NCBI GenBank assembly: GCA_047967505.1
Contig: CM106541.1
Origin: Dipteris shenzhenensis
Lineage: Eukaryota > Polypodiophyta > Polypodiopsida > Gleicheniales
Direction: 5' to 3' (one strand)
DNA length: 64,000 nucleotides
Shown here: one piece after another, positions 21,136-32,056 of the stretch
How positions within the stretch are numbered: the first letter of the stretch is position 1
Layout of the letters: each line of letters starts with the position of its first letter
Program-made: the position numbers and the translations under genes
Notes under the pieces: generated by a model
What the model saw: the letters and a program-made list of their open reading frames with translations, nothing else
Told to the model about the DNA's origin: nothing
Databases searched by the model: none

Positions 21136-22290
21136 GCATTCTTTTACATAGTGGTTTTTTATACATGCTTTGCAAGTTCTAATAGGCTTTTCAAGTTTAA
21201 CTCAGCATTTCTCCTAGTATATAAGAATTGCAAGTTTTTGTTATATATATAGAAATATATGTATTTCTTAAGAGTAATTCCACTCGGATTGTGGTACCTT
21301 AATAAATGCCCTAATGGGTATGTATATTTCATAGCATTTTGATTTAATTATGGTGCATGTATTTGATATTTAGAAGGTATGTTAGATTAATTTCTATTGC
21401 AAAGCATTAAGTCGTAATTCTCCTTCATTTGGCATTTACCTCTAATGAAAATTATTGTGCATTTCCTGTTAAATCCTAAAATAGTGCAATGGCTCGTACT
21501 ACAAGTAACTCTTTTTGGTGGTAATAACTATATGCATTTGAGTTAATCCTGATTGCCTATCATTCTCTTATGTGGTACTAATATTTTTATGAATTATTGA
21601 TGTTACTAATGTTTTTATGACTACATCAAACTATGATTACCTAAGGGATCCCAATTTGGTGATACATCTCTCCCCTCTATTATATACTTTCACAAGGGTA
21701 ATAATTGCATGTCAAACATACATAGTTCATTATGCTTTTGGATCTAGAAGGTAGTTTGGTTCCTTGGTAAAAGCGATAACAAGCCGAGGTTAGCACGCAT
21801 TACCTGCCTACCCATTTGAAGCTATGTTGTTCTAACACGTAGTTTCTCTTGGATGGTGTTGGATTGTTTCTCTCATAACAAACCTTTTGATCCAGATGAT
21901 CCACTATGTATTTGTTCATCTTGGATTGTTTCTCTCATAACAAACCTTTTGATACAGATGATCCACTATGTACTTACCCTCTTGATATTATCACTATCAA
22001 ACCACTTATGACACTTATTCCACCACTTATCTGAACACTTCCATTACACTCTCTAGGCCTTTCATTGGGGATTATGAAACCCATACTTTTTGGAAGAAAT
22101 ATAAAATCCCTTGTACTAATGTGTCATTTATTCATGCAGCTGGCCATAGACCCAAGAATATCGTGTATAAAGGATACACACACACACACACACACATCAT
22201 CATCACACTAATACTACATGCTAATACCTAATAAATTCGTTTATACATTGCTTGCACCCTCTTATGATATGATATGCTTATTTTGATTAT
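21136..22290 (+). repeat. 1.15-kb tandem duplication, copy 1
   Basis: Unit begins GCATTCTTTTACATAGTGG and ends CTTATTTTGATTAT. The next copy (22296-23447) has the same length within 3 bp and very few differences by eye. Each copy contains an internal about 64-bp repeat (TTGGATTGTTTCTCTCATA, at 21859 and 21923), a (CA)n tract and CATCAT. No coding frame longer than about 60 codons is shared. Function unknown. Confidence 0.9.
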
Positions 22291-22295
22291 GATAT

Positions 22296-23447
22296 GCATT
22301 CTTTTACATAGTGGTTTTTTATGCATGCTTTGCAAGTTCTAATAGGCTTTTCAAGTTTAACTCAGCATTTCTCCTAGTATATAAGAATTGCAAGTTTCTG
22401 TTATATATATAGAAATATATGTATTTCTTAAGAGTAATTCCACTCGGATTGTGGTACCTTAATAAATGCCCTAATGGGTATGTATATTTCATAGCATTTT
22501 GATTTAATTATGGTGCATGTATTTGATATTCATAAGGTATGTTAGATTAATTTCTATTGCAAAGTATTAAGTCATAATTCTCCTTGGCATTCACCTCTAA
22601 TGGGAATTATTGTGCATTTCCTATTAAATCCTAAAATAGTGCAATGGCTCGTACTACAAATCACTCTTTTTGGTGGTAATAACTATATGCATTTGAGTTA
22701 ATCCTGATTGCCTGTCATTCTCTTATGTGGTACTAATATTTTTATGAATTATTGATGTTTCTAATGTTTTTATGACTACATCAAACTATGATTACCTAAG
22801 GGATCCCAATTTGGTGATACATCTCTCCCCTCTATTATATACTTTCACAAGGGTAATAATTACATGTCAAACATACATAGTTCATTATGCTTTTGGATCT
22901 AGAAGGTAGTTTGGTTCCTTGGTAAAAGCGATAACAAGCCAAGGTTAGCAGGCATTACCTGCCTACCCATTTGAAGCTATGTTGTTCTAACACGTAGTTT
23001 CTCTTGGATGGTGTTGGATTGTTTCTCTCATAACAAACCTTTTGATCCAGATGATCCACTATGTATTTGTTCATCTTGGATTGTTTCTCTCATAGCAAAC
23101 CTTTTGATCCAGATGATCCACTATGTACTTACCCTCTTGATATTATCACTATCAAACCACTTATGACACTTATTCCACCACTTATCTGAACACTTCCATT
23201 ACACTCTTTAGGCCTTTCATTGGGGATTATGAAACCCATACTTTTTGGAAGAAATATAAAATCCCTTGTACTAATGTGTCATTTATTCATGCAGCTGGCC
23301 ATAGACCCAAGAATATCGTGTATAAAGGATACACACACACACACACATCATCATCATCATCACACTAATACTATGTGCTAATACCTAATAAATTCATTTA
23401 TACATTGCTTGCACCCTCTTATGATATGATATGCTTATTTTGATTAT
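22296..23447 (+). repeat. 1.15-kb tandem duplication, copy 2
   Basis: Near-identical second copy. Differences include the length of the (CA)n and (ATC)n tracts and scattered substitutions. The downstream flank (TCGATACCACACTTAC) is not in copy 1. Confidence 0.9.
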
Positions 23448-23502
23448 CGATACCACACTTACAATGCAATGTTTATTCTATGCTTAATGCAAGGCACCAC
23501 TA

Positions 23503-23586
23503 ATTTGGGGGATGAATGATCTACTGAAGATGGCATACATGAAGATTTGGGGGATGAATGATCTACTGAAGACGGCATACATGAAG
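23503..23586 (+). repeat. 42-bp tandem repeat, two copies
   Basis: ATTTGGGGGATGAATGATC plus 23 further bases is repeated at 23503-23544 and 23545-23586, with one visible change (GATGG versus GACGG). Confidence 0.9.
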
Positions 23587-24423
23587 AAGGAATGCCTTAC
23601 ATGGTTTAGGCAAGAAGCATTTAATTTTTTTTCTTTGGTTTAGTATGGATTGTCTCTTTATGATATAGAGCAGTGACATTCTATAGGTGTGGGATGGGTT
23701 TCATCACTTATTATGGTTGTTGTGCTCGATTTGTAATGAGTCTATGCGGTAGAACTCATGAACATCTAATCAATAACGATGCTATGTCTCTCTACTTGTA
23801 TTGTAGAGTTCTGTTGTTTTAAATTATCCACAAATTTAATTCAACCACTGTATTGGTTCTTTGGTCGACTCTTCAAGGATATATGGGCTAATGCTTGGGC
23901 TCCTACTTATAATAATTTGAAGACTCTAGTTTCTTGGTATACTCCTTTGCAATTCTGCACTATATAGTGATGCTATGGATGTGAGTGAGAGAATCGGAGG
24001 GAGAGAATGTAGTGGACCTCTGAAGAGGCTCTGAATAGGAAAATAGATACAACTGAATAATGAATGCCCAAAGGGCTGAATACAACTGTGTGAAGGGGTT
24101 GAAACCCTAACTGCAAAACTGGAAGACTAGACTACCTAGAGGAGGTGAATCATCACTAGATCCCTGAAGAGGCTGAGGTTACCCTATTGGTCTGATGTGG
24201 GGAGGCCTGACTCTATTGCTTTGAAGGTTTGAAGGTTTGAGGAGTGGATGATGAATGAGGGCCAAATGCTACCCTTTTATCCTGGCCGACTTGGTCAATG
24301 CCGATTGTTGACCTTGGTCGGTTGGTCAACACTAATCGTTGACTAGGTCGATAAAAAGTCAACACATTTAGCAGTCAATGCCACATCATCATAGGTCAAA
24401 AAACATAGGATTGACTCTATTGC
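23587..24423. other. Non-coding stretch before copia A
   Basis: No recognisable gene. A 62-codon frame at 23779-23967 has no family resemblance. At about 24285-24360 a GGTCAAC/GTTGACC motif is repeated in both orientations. The 5' LTR and gag expected for copia A are not found here. Confidence 0.5.
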
Positions 24424-25870
24424 ATGGAGGCAATTCATGTACCTGCGGATGAACCTTGGATTATTGACAGTGGTGCATCACACCACATGACCAGTCGGAA
24501 GGATTGGTATACCTCTCTACATCCGGTAGGGAATGACATCTTGGTAGCAGTCGGCAATGATGCAAAATGTCTAGCAAAAGGAAAATGTATGATTGCTCTC
24601 AAGTCAGATGGAGTTGTAAAATAGTTGTCCAATGTTATTTATGTGCTAGATTTCAAGAGGAACTTGTTGTCCGTTTCTGCGATCACGGATCGGGACCTTA
24701 AAGTTCACTTCGATAAGAATGGTGCATAGATTTTGGATCTTCAAGGAAAGGTCATTGGTAAAGGTACATGGTGCAACAACATCTACGAACTCTCAACTTT
24801 CAGTGCTCGAGCCGATGTGAGCAACACTAAGCTGTGGCATGAGAGGTTTGGTCATCTAAACCTTAGTTCTTTAAAGGAGATGCATAAAAGTGAAATGATT
24901 GCAGACCTACCAGAAATTACAGATCTGCTTGATGTATGTGAAGCTTGCATGATGGGCAAGCAGCATCGGCAGCCCTTTCCTAAAGAGGCCAGCAGGGCAA
25001 AGGCTCCTCTAGAGCTCGTTCACACGACCTTTGCAGAAAGATGGAGACAGAAGCTTTGGGTGGTTCCTACTACTTCATGACGCTGATTGATGACTACAGT
25101 AGAAGGATATGGATATACTTCCTGAAGATTAAAGATGAGGCTTTTAGTAAGTTCAAAGAATGGCATGTAATGGTCGAGAAAGAAACGGGGAGGAAGGTGA
25201 AGAAGTTGAGATCAGACAGAGGTGGTGAGTTCACATCAAGTGAATTCGAAAGTTACTACAAAAGTCACGGGATCAAGAGGCAGAAACCCCCGCCATATAC
25301 ACCACAGCAAAATGGAGTAGCAAAGCACAAGATGCACGTCATCTGTGAAATGGGCAGCAGTATGATGAAAGGGAAAGATTTGCCAAAGACTTTCTGTGCT
25401 GAACCATGTAACACGGTAGTTTACATTCTGAATCGTAGCCACACAAAGGCTGTGAATGGGATGATTCCACTGCAGGCCTTTTCTGGTAAGAACCTTCAGC
25501 TGCACATTTCAGAGTTTTTGGATGTGACTGTTTTGTGCATGTCCCTGATGCTAACAGGACCAAATGGGAACCGAAGAGCCGGAAGTGTATTTTCTTGGGC
25601 TACAGTGAAGAGGCGAAGGGTTACTGTCTCTATAATCCTGTTACCAAGAAGGTAATAGTAAGTCGCGATGTGGTATTCTTTGAACAGCTACATCAATTGG
25701 AGGAGGATGCTTCCTTCCCAGACAACCAGGACCAGGATATCCATCTAGTACAACCACCAACAGTAGACCGAACTCCCCTAATGGTGCTTGGGAGGATTCA
25801 AGATAAAGAAGAGGAAGAAGAGCCTGCAGAACCACAATGGCAACGGCCATTCCCAAAGTGGGTAAAGTAG
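24424..25870 (+). pseudogene. Copia A protease - integrase, broken
   Basis: Protease active site DSGASHHMT lies at the very start (24459-24485). GAG-pre-integrase follows as KLWHERFGHLNLSSL with CEACMMGKQHRQPF (His and Cys of the zinc-binding region). Integrase core: LIDDYSRRIWIYFLK (first Asp), LRSDRGGEFTS (second Asp), and PPYTPQQNGVAKHKM, where the catalytic Glu position that follows NGVA in copia elements is occupied by Lys. Breaks: stops at 24622 and 24727, a frameshift at about 25040-25070 and another near 25540. The end of the integrase frame has KCIFLGYSEEAKGYCLYNP, the usual C-terminal signature. Confidence 0.9.
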
Positions 25871-25929
25871 CTTTTGGATGGCAAAGAACCTCTAGCCATT
25901 GAGGAGGAACATCCGAACACCGCCGGTCC

Positions 25930-26743
25930 ATGAGATTAGAGGAGCAAAGAAGGGCGCAGGAACACTTGGTCAACTATGCTTTAATGACAGAGGTGATCCA
26001 TGCTGAAGAACCCAAGTGTCTTGAAGAAGCACAGGGTGATGATAGGTGGATGGAGGCTATGCAGTCAGAGTATGGCTCCATAATGAAGAACAACACTTGG
26101 GACCTTGTGGATCGACCACCAAAACACAAGGTAATTGGCACCAAGCGGGTCTACAAGACCAAGTACAAGTCCAACGGCACATTGGATAAGTACAAGGCTC
26201 AGCTCGTGGCAAAAGGATTCGCACAGGTACATGGTTTTGATTATCATGATACTTTGCTCCCATAGCTCGACTAACCACAATTCGTAGTGTTTTGGCTTTA
26301 GCAGCACAAGAAAGTTGGCCCGCGTTTCAGATGGACGTAAAATTCGCCTTTCTGAATGGAGATATCAAGGAGGAGGTATACATGGAACAATCACCAGGTT
26401 TTGTGATCCCCGGTTCAGAAGGTAAAGTCTGTAAACTAAAGAAGGCACTTTACGGGCTGAAACAAGCCTCATGAGCATGGTACTAGCGGATTGATGCCTA
26501 CTTTCTACAAAACGGGTTCAGGAGGAGCCCATCTGATGCAAATTTGTATATCTACAGAGAAGGAGGCAGGTGTATGATCGTGGTCCTTTATGTGGATGAC
26601 CTTGTTATAACAGGGAACCATGAAGAGAAGATATCGCAGACAAAGGATTTGCTAGGAAGAGAGCCAAAACAGATCATCTCATAACTGAAGTATGCTGGAG
26701 AGATACTGAAGGCATTTGGCATGGCTGAAGTTGGGGCACCCCT
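25930..26743 (+). pseudogene. Copia A reverse transcriptase, broken
   Basis: Typical copia RT beginning with WMEAMQSEYGSIMKNNTW, then [40 protein letters not shown] and [10 protein letters not shown]. The active site YVDD is at 26589-26600. A frameshift occurs around 26262, stops follow at 26472 and nearby, and the stretch after YVDD that normally contains the D-LG-L-YFLG region is missing at about 26660-26700, showing a small internal deletion. Confidence 0.9.
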
Positions 26744-27460
26744 ATGGAGGTTGATGTGAAGCTCTCAAACGAGGAATCATCACCACTGGTGGACGAAGTG
26801 AAGTACAGAAGGCTTGTGGGTAGTTTGATTTACTTGTGCAACACACGGCCGGGCATCAGTTTTGCGACTATTGTACTAAGCAGGTTTTCCAATAAGCCCC
26901 GGGAGAACCATTGGAGGGCAGGGATGCGGGTGTTGAAATACATCAAAGGCACACTTGATTATGGCATTACCTATACCAAGGGCAATATCTTGACTAGATT
27001 CTGTGACTAAAATTGGGGAGGAGATGTGGACAGTAGGAGATCAGTGACAGGTTACTATTTCTCACTTGGATCTGGTGTTGTGTCATGGGTCAGCAAGAAG
27101 CAACCCACAGTTGCTCTTTCTTCTACCGAGGCTGAGTACAAATCAGCATGTTTTGCTTCTTGTGAGGCAGTGTGGTTGAGGAGGATTTTAGGGGACATGG
27201 GCGCAGTGCAGAACAAGCCTACGCAGTTATCATGTGACAATCAGAGTTGCATGGCAATTGCAAAGAACCGTGTGTTCCACGCTCGCACAAAACACATTGA
27301 GATTCAATATCACTTTGTACGCGAGCTCATCATGGATAGAGAGGTCGGCTTGGTGTACTGTCTGACTATAGAGAATGCTGCGGACATCTTCACGAAGGCT
27401 CTTGGAAGAGACTTGCTAGAGAGGCATCTTCATCGACTTGGCATTGGGCCGAAAAAGTAA
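26744..27460 (+). pseudogene. Copia A RNase H
   Basis: The frame covers YRRLVGSLIYLCNTRPGISF and, after a TAA at 27008-27010, [37 protein letters not shown] (the conserved catalytic Glu), [12 protein letters not shown] and [13 protein letters not shown]. It ends at a natural stop at 27458-27460. Apart from the single stop just before the D-W-GGD segment it is well preserved. Confidence 0.9.
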
Positions 27461-27473
27461 GTTCACTTGCAGG

Positions 27474-27490
27474 TGGACATTGAGGGGGGG
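27474..27490 (+). promoter_or_regulatory. Polypurine tract of copia A
   Basis: Ends GAGGGGGGG, directly before TGTTAGATATC at 27491. It fixes the start of the 3' LTR. Confidence 0.8.
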
Positions 27491-27910
27491 TGTTAGATAT
27501 CAATGCTCCACTCTCGTGTAACTATGCGGGAACCAACTAACTCTACTTGTAAGCCCCCCATATGAGGAGAAGGAATTTGAGTATCTCGGTTATCCGGTAG
27601 GTCCTGGTTTGGACACCAGATGGGGGCCATGTGTGGCCTAATGGCTGGATGGCTTCAGATAGAGTTGGCACACTACCAACTAGGATATATGCAAGTGCGG
27701 GAAGGCATCCCATGACTGACCGAACTGAGGGTAGATGGAGCATTTCCCGAGGCAGCCCACTCTTGGGTTGCGAGGCCTGTTTGGAGCCCCAGATGATCCC
27801 GGATGGCTCTGGGCCGAATGGTGTCTGTAGGTCAGTTGCTCTATTATGCGCCACGGTTTTAACGTGTGGTCGGTGGCCTACCGACCTCCAGTCGATCGTT
27901 TTGGGCCGAC
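27491..27910 (+). repeat. Probable copia A 3' LTR (3' border uncertain)
   Basis: Begins TGTTAGATATC right after the polypurine tract. With no 5' LTR for comparison the end is estimated. Sequence character changes near 27910, after a CGACTTGTGTG string. Frames inside are not supported as genes. Confidence 0.55.
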
Positions 27911-28197
27911 TTGTGTGAAGTTTGAGACAGACAATTGCTTCCCAAACTCGACGTAATCATAGCACCAAACCTTGCAATGTGAAGCATCACATGTGCCACT
28001 TTGATTCAAAGTTAGAGAGGTTAATGGAATGTACAAAAAGTGGACAAACCTATCTTTCCATTTACATCCTTTCAAAATGGGTGTAGACTATAGTACGTGC
28101 ACATCTGTACCCACACCACATATGTAAAGACACAAAGTGATAACAACATATGCTACACAAACAAATAACAGCTTGAAAAAAGATCAAGAGAACTTAC
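27911..28197 (-). other. Possible last intron/exon of the ParB-like gene, interrupted by copia A
   Basis: On the minus strand this follows the donor GTAAGTT at 28197-28191. A frame to 27878 starting at 28075 (KGCKWKDRFVHFLYIP...CDASHCKVWCYDYVEFG) could be a further exon, but it has no recognisable domain. The copia LTR border lies within or next to it, so the original 3' end of the gene is probably missing. Confidence 0.3.
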
Positions 28198-30629
28198 CAT
28201 TATTAGTACTAGGATTTTTTGGTGGCCTACCACCCTTCTTTAGTTCCATACTTGAATCTTTATCCCTTTTAGTCATCTTCTCAAGTGTTTTTTGAACCTC
28301 AATGGCTACATCATCCTCATGGACTAAATTTGAGCTTGATGAACCCATCTCTCCCTTTTTATGCTATGTGTACAGCTCTACCTCCTCCTTGATGCAACAT
28401 CCTTTTTTCATATCGAGCCACCACAAGCAGTTCTTTCTCTCCCACTCAGAGAGCACTTGCTTCCCTTCTTTTTCTATCATGTTTGGAGAGTACATACAGA
28501 ATTTTAAGTCTTGAATTTTTGTCCATACTCGACATATGGGCAACAAATTTTCAATCTTACCAACAGCTTTTAAGGATTGCAAGAATCTGCATACAATAAG
28601 AGTCTTAGTACAAAAGCGAAATACTTAAGGATGGATTTTTAATTGAAAAGAAAAAAACATGTATTGCTTACCTAAATACCAATCATCGAGATGCCCTCGT
28701 CATCTCCATTTGTCCCGTTGCAGCTGTAGCAACAGTCATTGAATCCTTTAAATCTTCATAAAGTTCAAGTCTGTTCATTGCTTGTATTTCCCCAAAATAC
28801 TCTCTCAACGTAGGATCTTGAGGAAGCACAAAGCTAGCTTGTTGACTAGCGACCAAGACCTGAGAGAGTAACCTCTCAGATTCACAAAGCAACTGATCCA
28901 TCCATGCCTCTTTTGCCATCCACTTTATGAATTCTCTATCAGCTTTTGGCATCCCATAACTTGTTCTCAAATTTGAATCTGATCCTAAGATTCTAAGGGT
29001 TGCTAGTTGTGTCTCCTTTGAGACTTTTGCAATGGAGAGGTTATACAACTTTTCCAATGTGACAATGGATGATTTATCATCAAATGGGAGGCTCTATAAG
29101 ATATTAAACCAATCTTCACCATTTGTTGGTTTGACAATAGACAGAATCTACATATAAACAATACATGCAATCATCACACTCAACTGTATTTTTTAATCAT
29201 ACAATACATGCATATCCCATACCTTGATCATTTTGTAAACAAACATCATATGACCAATCTCAAAAAACACGAACACTTTAAAAAGTCAACTTTATGTTAA
29301 GAATCATTAAATTAACCATACCTTGATCATTTTTTGACCATACTTGAGATTCACATCCTTTCGAATACTTTTGAGTGCTTTCTCCATATCAGCAACACTC
29401 AAATTTGGCTGAAGTTCCTTTAGCTTTGCCTCATAATCTTGCTTGTATAGTGGCTAAAATATATTCCAAAGAAATGAATGAGTACAATGAATTACTTAGT
29501 TATAATTCAAAAGACATCCATGACAAATGGTATGAAACTTACTGTAAATACCATTCTCCCTAGCATCAGAGATGTCAAAGGATGCCAAGTACTTGATCCT
29601 TTATTGCTTTCATTTGCCCCATGCTTTTCAAGTGTCTTTTTTTCTTCCTCAAAAAATAGTGATAAGTACTCATTCTCATCACACGAACACATTGTCTTCG
29701 TGTTGTACAAATAGTCCTTGAGATTTGTTTTAATAATTGCTGTTTCATTAAGGCTGAAAAATAAAAAATGCATAGCTTCAAACATATTAAGAATTGTTCA
29801 CAAAACTCTTAAAAGTTAAAAAAAAGGTAACACATATAAGCAAGAACTCGCACTTACAGATTGAACCTTTGAAGAGCAGCTATTAGCTTCATTTCTATTT
29901 CTTTCTCTGGAGTAATAAAACTTGCTAAAACTCGAACATGCCATGCCTTTGATGTCTTGAATTTCTCTTCAATTAGAGACATCCATGCAACAATACGGTG
30001 ATTCCCCTCCCAACACAAAACATCTTTCGAGACAAAAATGACCATTCATCATCATCAACAACAATCTGTGCCTCAAATTCTACATTTACATCCCTCCAAC
30101 AAGAATCCCATGATTGTTCAATTTCATATGTCACCTCTTGCGAAACACTATCCGGAAGTGTTGTAGATAAAATAAACATTCCTTTCTGTTGAATATATTT
30201 TTCTGCCTCTAGAGCTTGCTTTAGGCTATCCATATCAGTTCGTAGGCCTCTCACTCTTGTGTTTACAACACAATGACATAAAGGGATCACGGGAGCAATC
30301 TTTCTAGGATTGATTGCAAGAGATTCAATAACATCCTTCCCCTGGCCAATATCAAGTGCAGCAGGAAACTCTTTCTCAAACTCCTCATCCAGTTGTTTAT
30401 CCTCTTTCTTTCTCTTCTTAGAAGATTCCTCCACAATTATAGTAGTGTCTTCAAAGTCTTCAATCTCCTTATCCTCTTCAACTCAAATTTCAACCTCTTT
30501 TTGAATCTCTAAATTTGGTGTAGATTCCACTTGCAAACTTCTCTTGCTACTTGTCCTTCCACCTCTCCTGCCTCCTCGTTCTCCTCTTCCACCTCTCCCC
30601 CTCCTCTCAAAAGTTCTTATTTTTACCAT
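28198..30629 (-). pseudogene. Five-exon gene: RGG-rich N-terminus, ParB-like domain, AT-hook
   Basis: Exons on the minus strand: 30629-29858, 29753-29543, 29453-29322, 29147-28672, 28586-28198. All donors are GTAAGT/GTATGG/GTAAGC-type, all acceptors end in AG after T-rich tracts, and the phases (2,0,0,2) join in one frame. Exon 1 has ERRGRGGRGERGGRRGGR, an acidic/Lys region, then IPLCHCVVNTRVRGLRTDMD...YIQQKG and, after a 1-nt shift near 30020, CWEGNHRIVAWMSLI. These resemble the two conserved boxes of ParB/sulfiredoxin-like domains. Exon 5 ends with KKGGRPPKNPS, an AT-hook. Stops at 30485-30483, 29096-29094, 28685-28683 and 28366-28364 show decay. Function unknown; the DNA-binding features fit a transposon accessory or chromatin protein. 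Confidence 0.6.
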
Positions 30630-30654
30630 CCTACCAATGTGACAAAAATCGGTG

Positions 30655-30850
30655 AGAAGAACTTAGGACGTGATGGAGAAAGCAAGGCAAGGGAAGAAGG
30701 AGCGAGGCGAGGGAGGGAGGGACACAAAGAGGGTACAGAGGCGAGGGAGGGAGGGACACAAAGAGGGTACAGAGGTGAGGGAGGGAGGGAGGCGAGCAAG
30801 GGAGGGAGCCACACAGAGGGACAAAGAGAGGGAGGGAGGGAGGAAGATGG
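30655..30850 (+). repeat. Purine-rich GGGAGGGA minisatellite
   Basis: A 36-bp unit (GGGACACAAAGAGGGTACAG followed by AGGCGAGGGAGG) is repeated, grading into GGGAGGGAGGCGAG. It lies just upstream of the ParB-like gene start on that gene's strand. Overlapping frames on both strands are repeat artefacts. Strand asymmetry makes G-quadruplex or triplex structure plausible. Confidence 0.8.
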
Positions 30851-31099
30851 TTGTTGGCAGCATATCACGGCTGATGTAGGACAAGAAGATCAAATGGGAG
30901 CGGCTTCAGGGGCAAGAAACCAGTGACAAATTTATGCACCCTTCCAAAGCCTTTCTTAGAACTGCCTTTTTTGAGCTCAACATAAAATTGGCTTTACATT
31001 ACTTTCTTTTTTTTTGTGAGAATGAAAATTATATTAGATCAAGAGTACAATTTGGAAAACCTTTGCAACCCCTTCTTTTTTCAATTATTCTCTATTGTG

Positions 31100-31560
31100 A
31101 AATTCTTACTTGGTTATCACGAATACTAGCAGCCCTGGAAGGTTGAACCAGCAGCATCTCTAGAATAAGCTTCCATAAATGCCAACCCTCCCTCAACCCT
31201 GCAAACCTACTCCTTTGTGCCCCTGCCAAATTCACAAAACCGTTTGCATCCTCTTTGTAATCCACGAAAAGCTCTGCTTGCAACCATGACATCTAAAAGA
31301 AGACAGATCTGGGGGCACAACAACACGATATCTTTTACCAGGGTAGTGGTGTTTGAAGTACTCTTGTAGTGGTCTCATGGTTGCTACTAACGTCCTAGGA
31401 ATCCCATGAATCATAAGTGTAAATGCAGCAATATAGTCTATAGTTACCTCTCCATGAAATCGTGTGGATACAAGTCTTTCATCCAAAGCTCGTATACACA
31501 GATGCATCACTCCCACCACTGCAACCATGAACAAAAAATGGCCCCATAATAAGGAAGAAC
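31100..31560 (-). pseudogene. Unrecognised minus-strand exon-like fragment upstream of the ParB-like gene
   Basis: A frame with RALDERLVSTRFHGEVTIDY and LVATMRPLQEYFKHHYPGKR reads into FRCHGCKQSF. A second frame (31292-31092) continues as AELFVDYKEDANGFVNLAG...RDNQ and ends at a good donor (GTAAGAATT). A frameshift near 31290 would join the two. The upstream side has a potential acceptor TTCATGGTTGCAG. This looks like a further exon of the same minus-strand gene or of a sister gene. No domain recognised. Confidence 0.4.
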
Positions 31561-31589
31561 CCTTTTCTACATGTATAACTATGGCCCGT

Positions 31590-32055
31590 TGCATGGGAGG
31601 GAGGCTGCACGCGAGAGGGAGGCGAGGCGAGCGAGGGAGGGGGGAGCAAGGGAGGGAGGCGAGGTGAGGAAGGCAGAGCGAGGGAGGGAGGCAGAGCGAG
31701 AGGGAAGGAGCGAGGGAGCGAGGTGAGGGAGGGAGGATACATGCGGGAGGGAGGCAGGCAAGGCGAGCGAGGGAGGGAGGCAAGGTGAGGGAGGGAGGGA
31801 GGGAGGCAGAGCGAGAGGGAAGGAGCGAGGGAGCGAGGCGAGGGAGGGAGGCTGCACGCGGGAGGGAGGTGAGGCGAGCGAGTGAGGGAGGGAGGCGAGG
31901 TAAGGGAGGCAGAGCGAGGGAGGGAGGGAGGGAGGGAGAAAGAGCCAGAGGGAAGGAGCGAGGGAGCGACGCACGGGAGGGAGGCAACACGCGGGAGGGA
32001 GGCAAGGTGAGCGATGGACGGAGGGAGCGAGGGAGGGAGGCGAGGTGACGGGGAG
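31590..32055 (+). repeat. Purine-rich GAGGGAGGGAGGCGAG array
   Basis: About 460 bp of imperfect repeats of GAGCGAGGGAGGGAGGC with TGCACGCGGGAGGG variants at 31605, 31853 and 31990. It is almost pyrimidine-free on the plus strand for long stretches. The long minus frames (RS/LP-rich) across it are artefacts. It sits between the minus-strand exon fragment and the palindrome array. Confidence 0.9.
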
Positions 32056-32056
32056 A

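Larger units (their letters stand above)
24424..27490 (+). mobile_element. Ty1/copia element A, 5'-truncated pol remnant
   Basis: Copia order is clear: protease (DSGAS), GAG-pre-integrase, integrase, RT, RNase H. It is followed by a polypurine tract and an LTR-like TG start at 27491. No gag or 5' LTR is found upstream of 24424. Stops and frameshifts are scattered throughout, so it is inactive. Confidence 0.9.
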
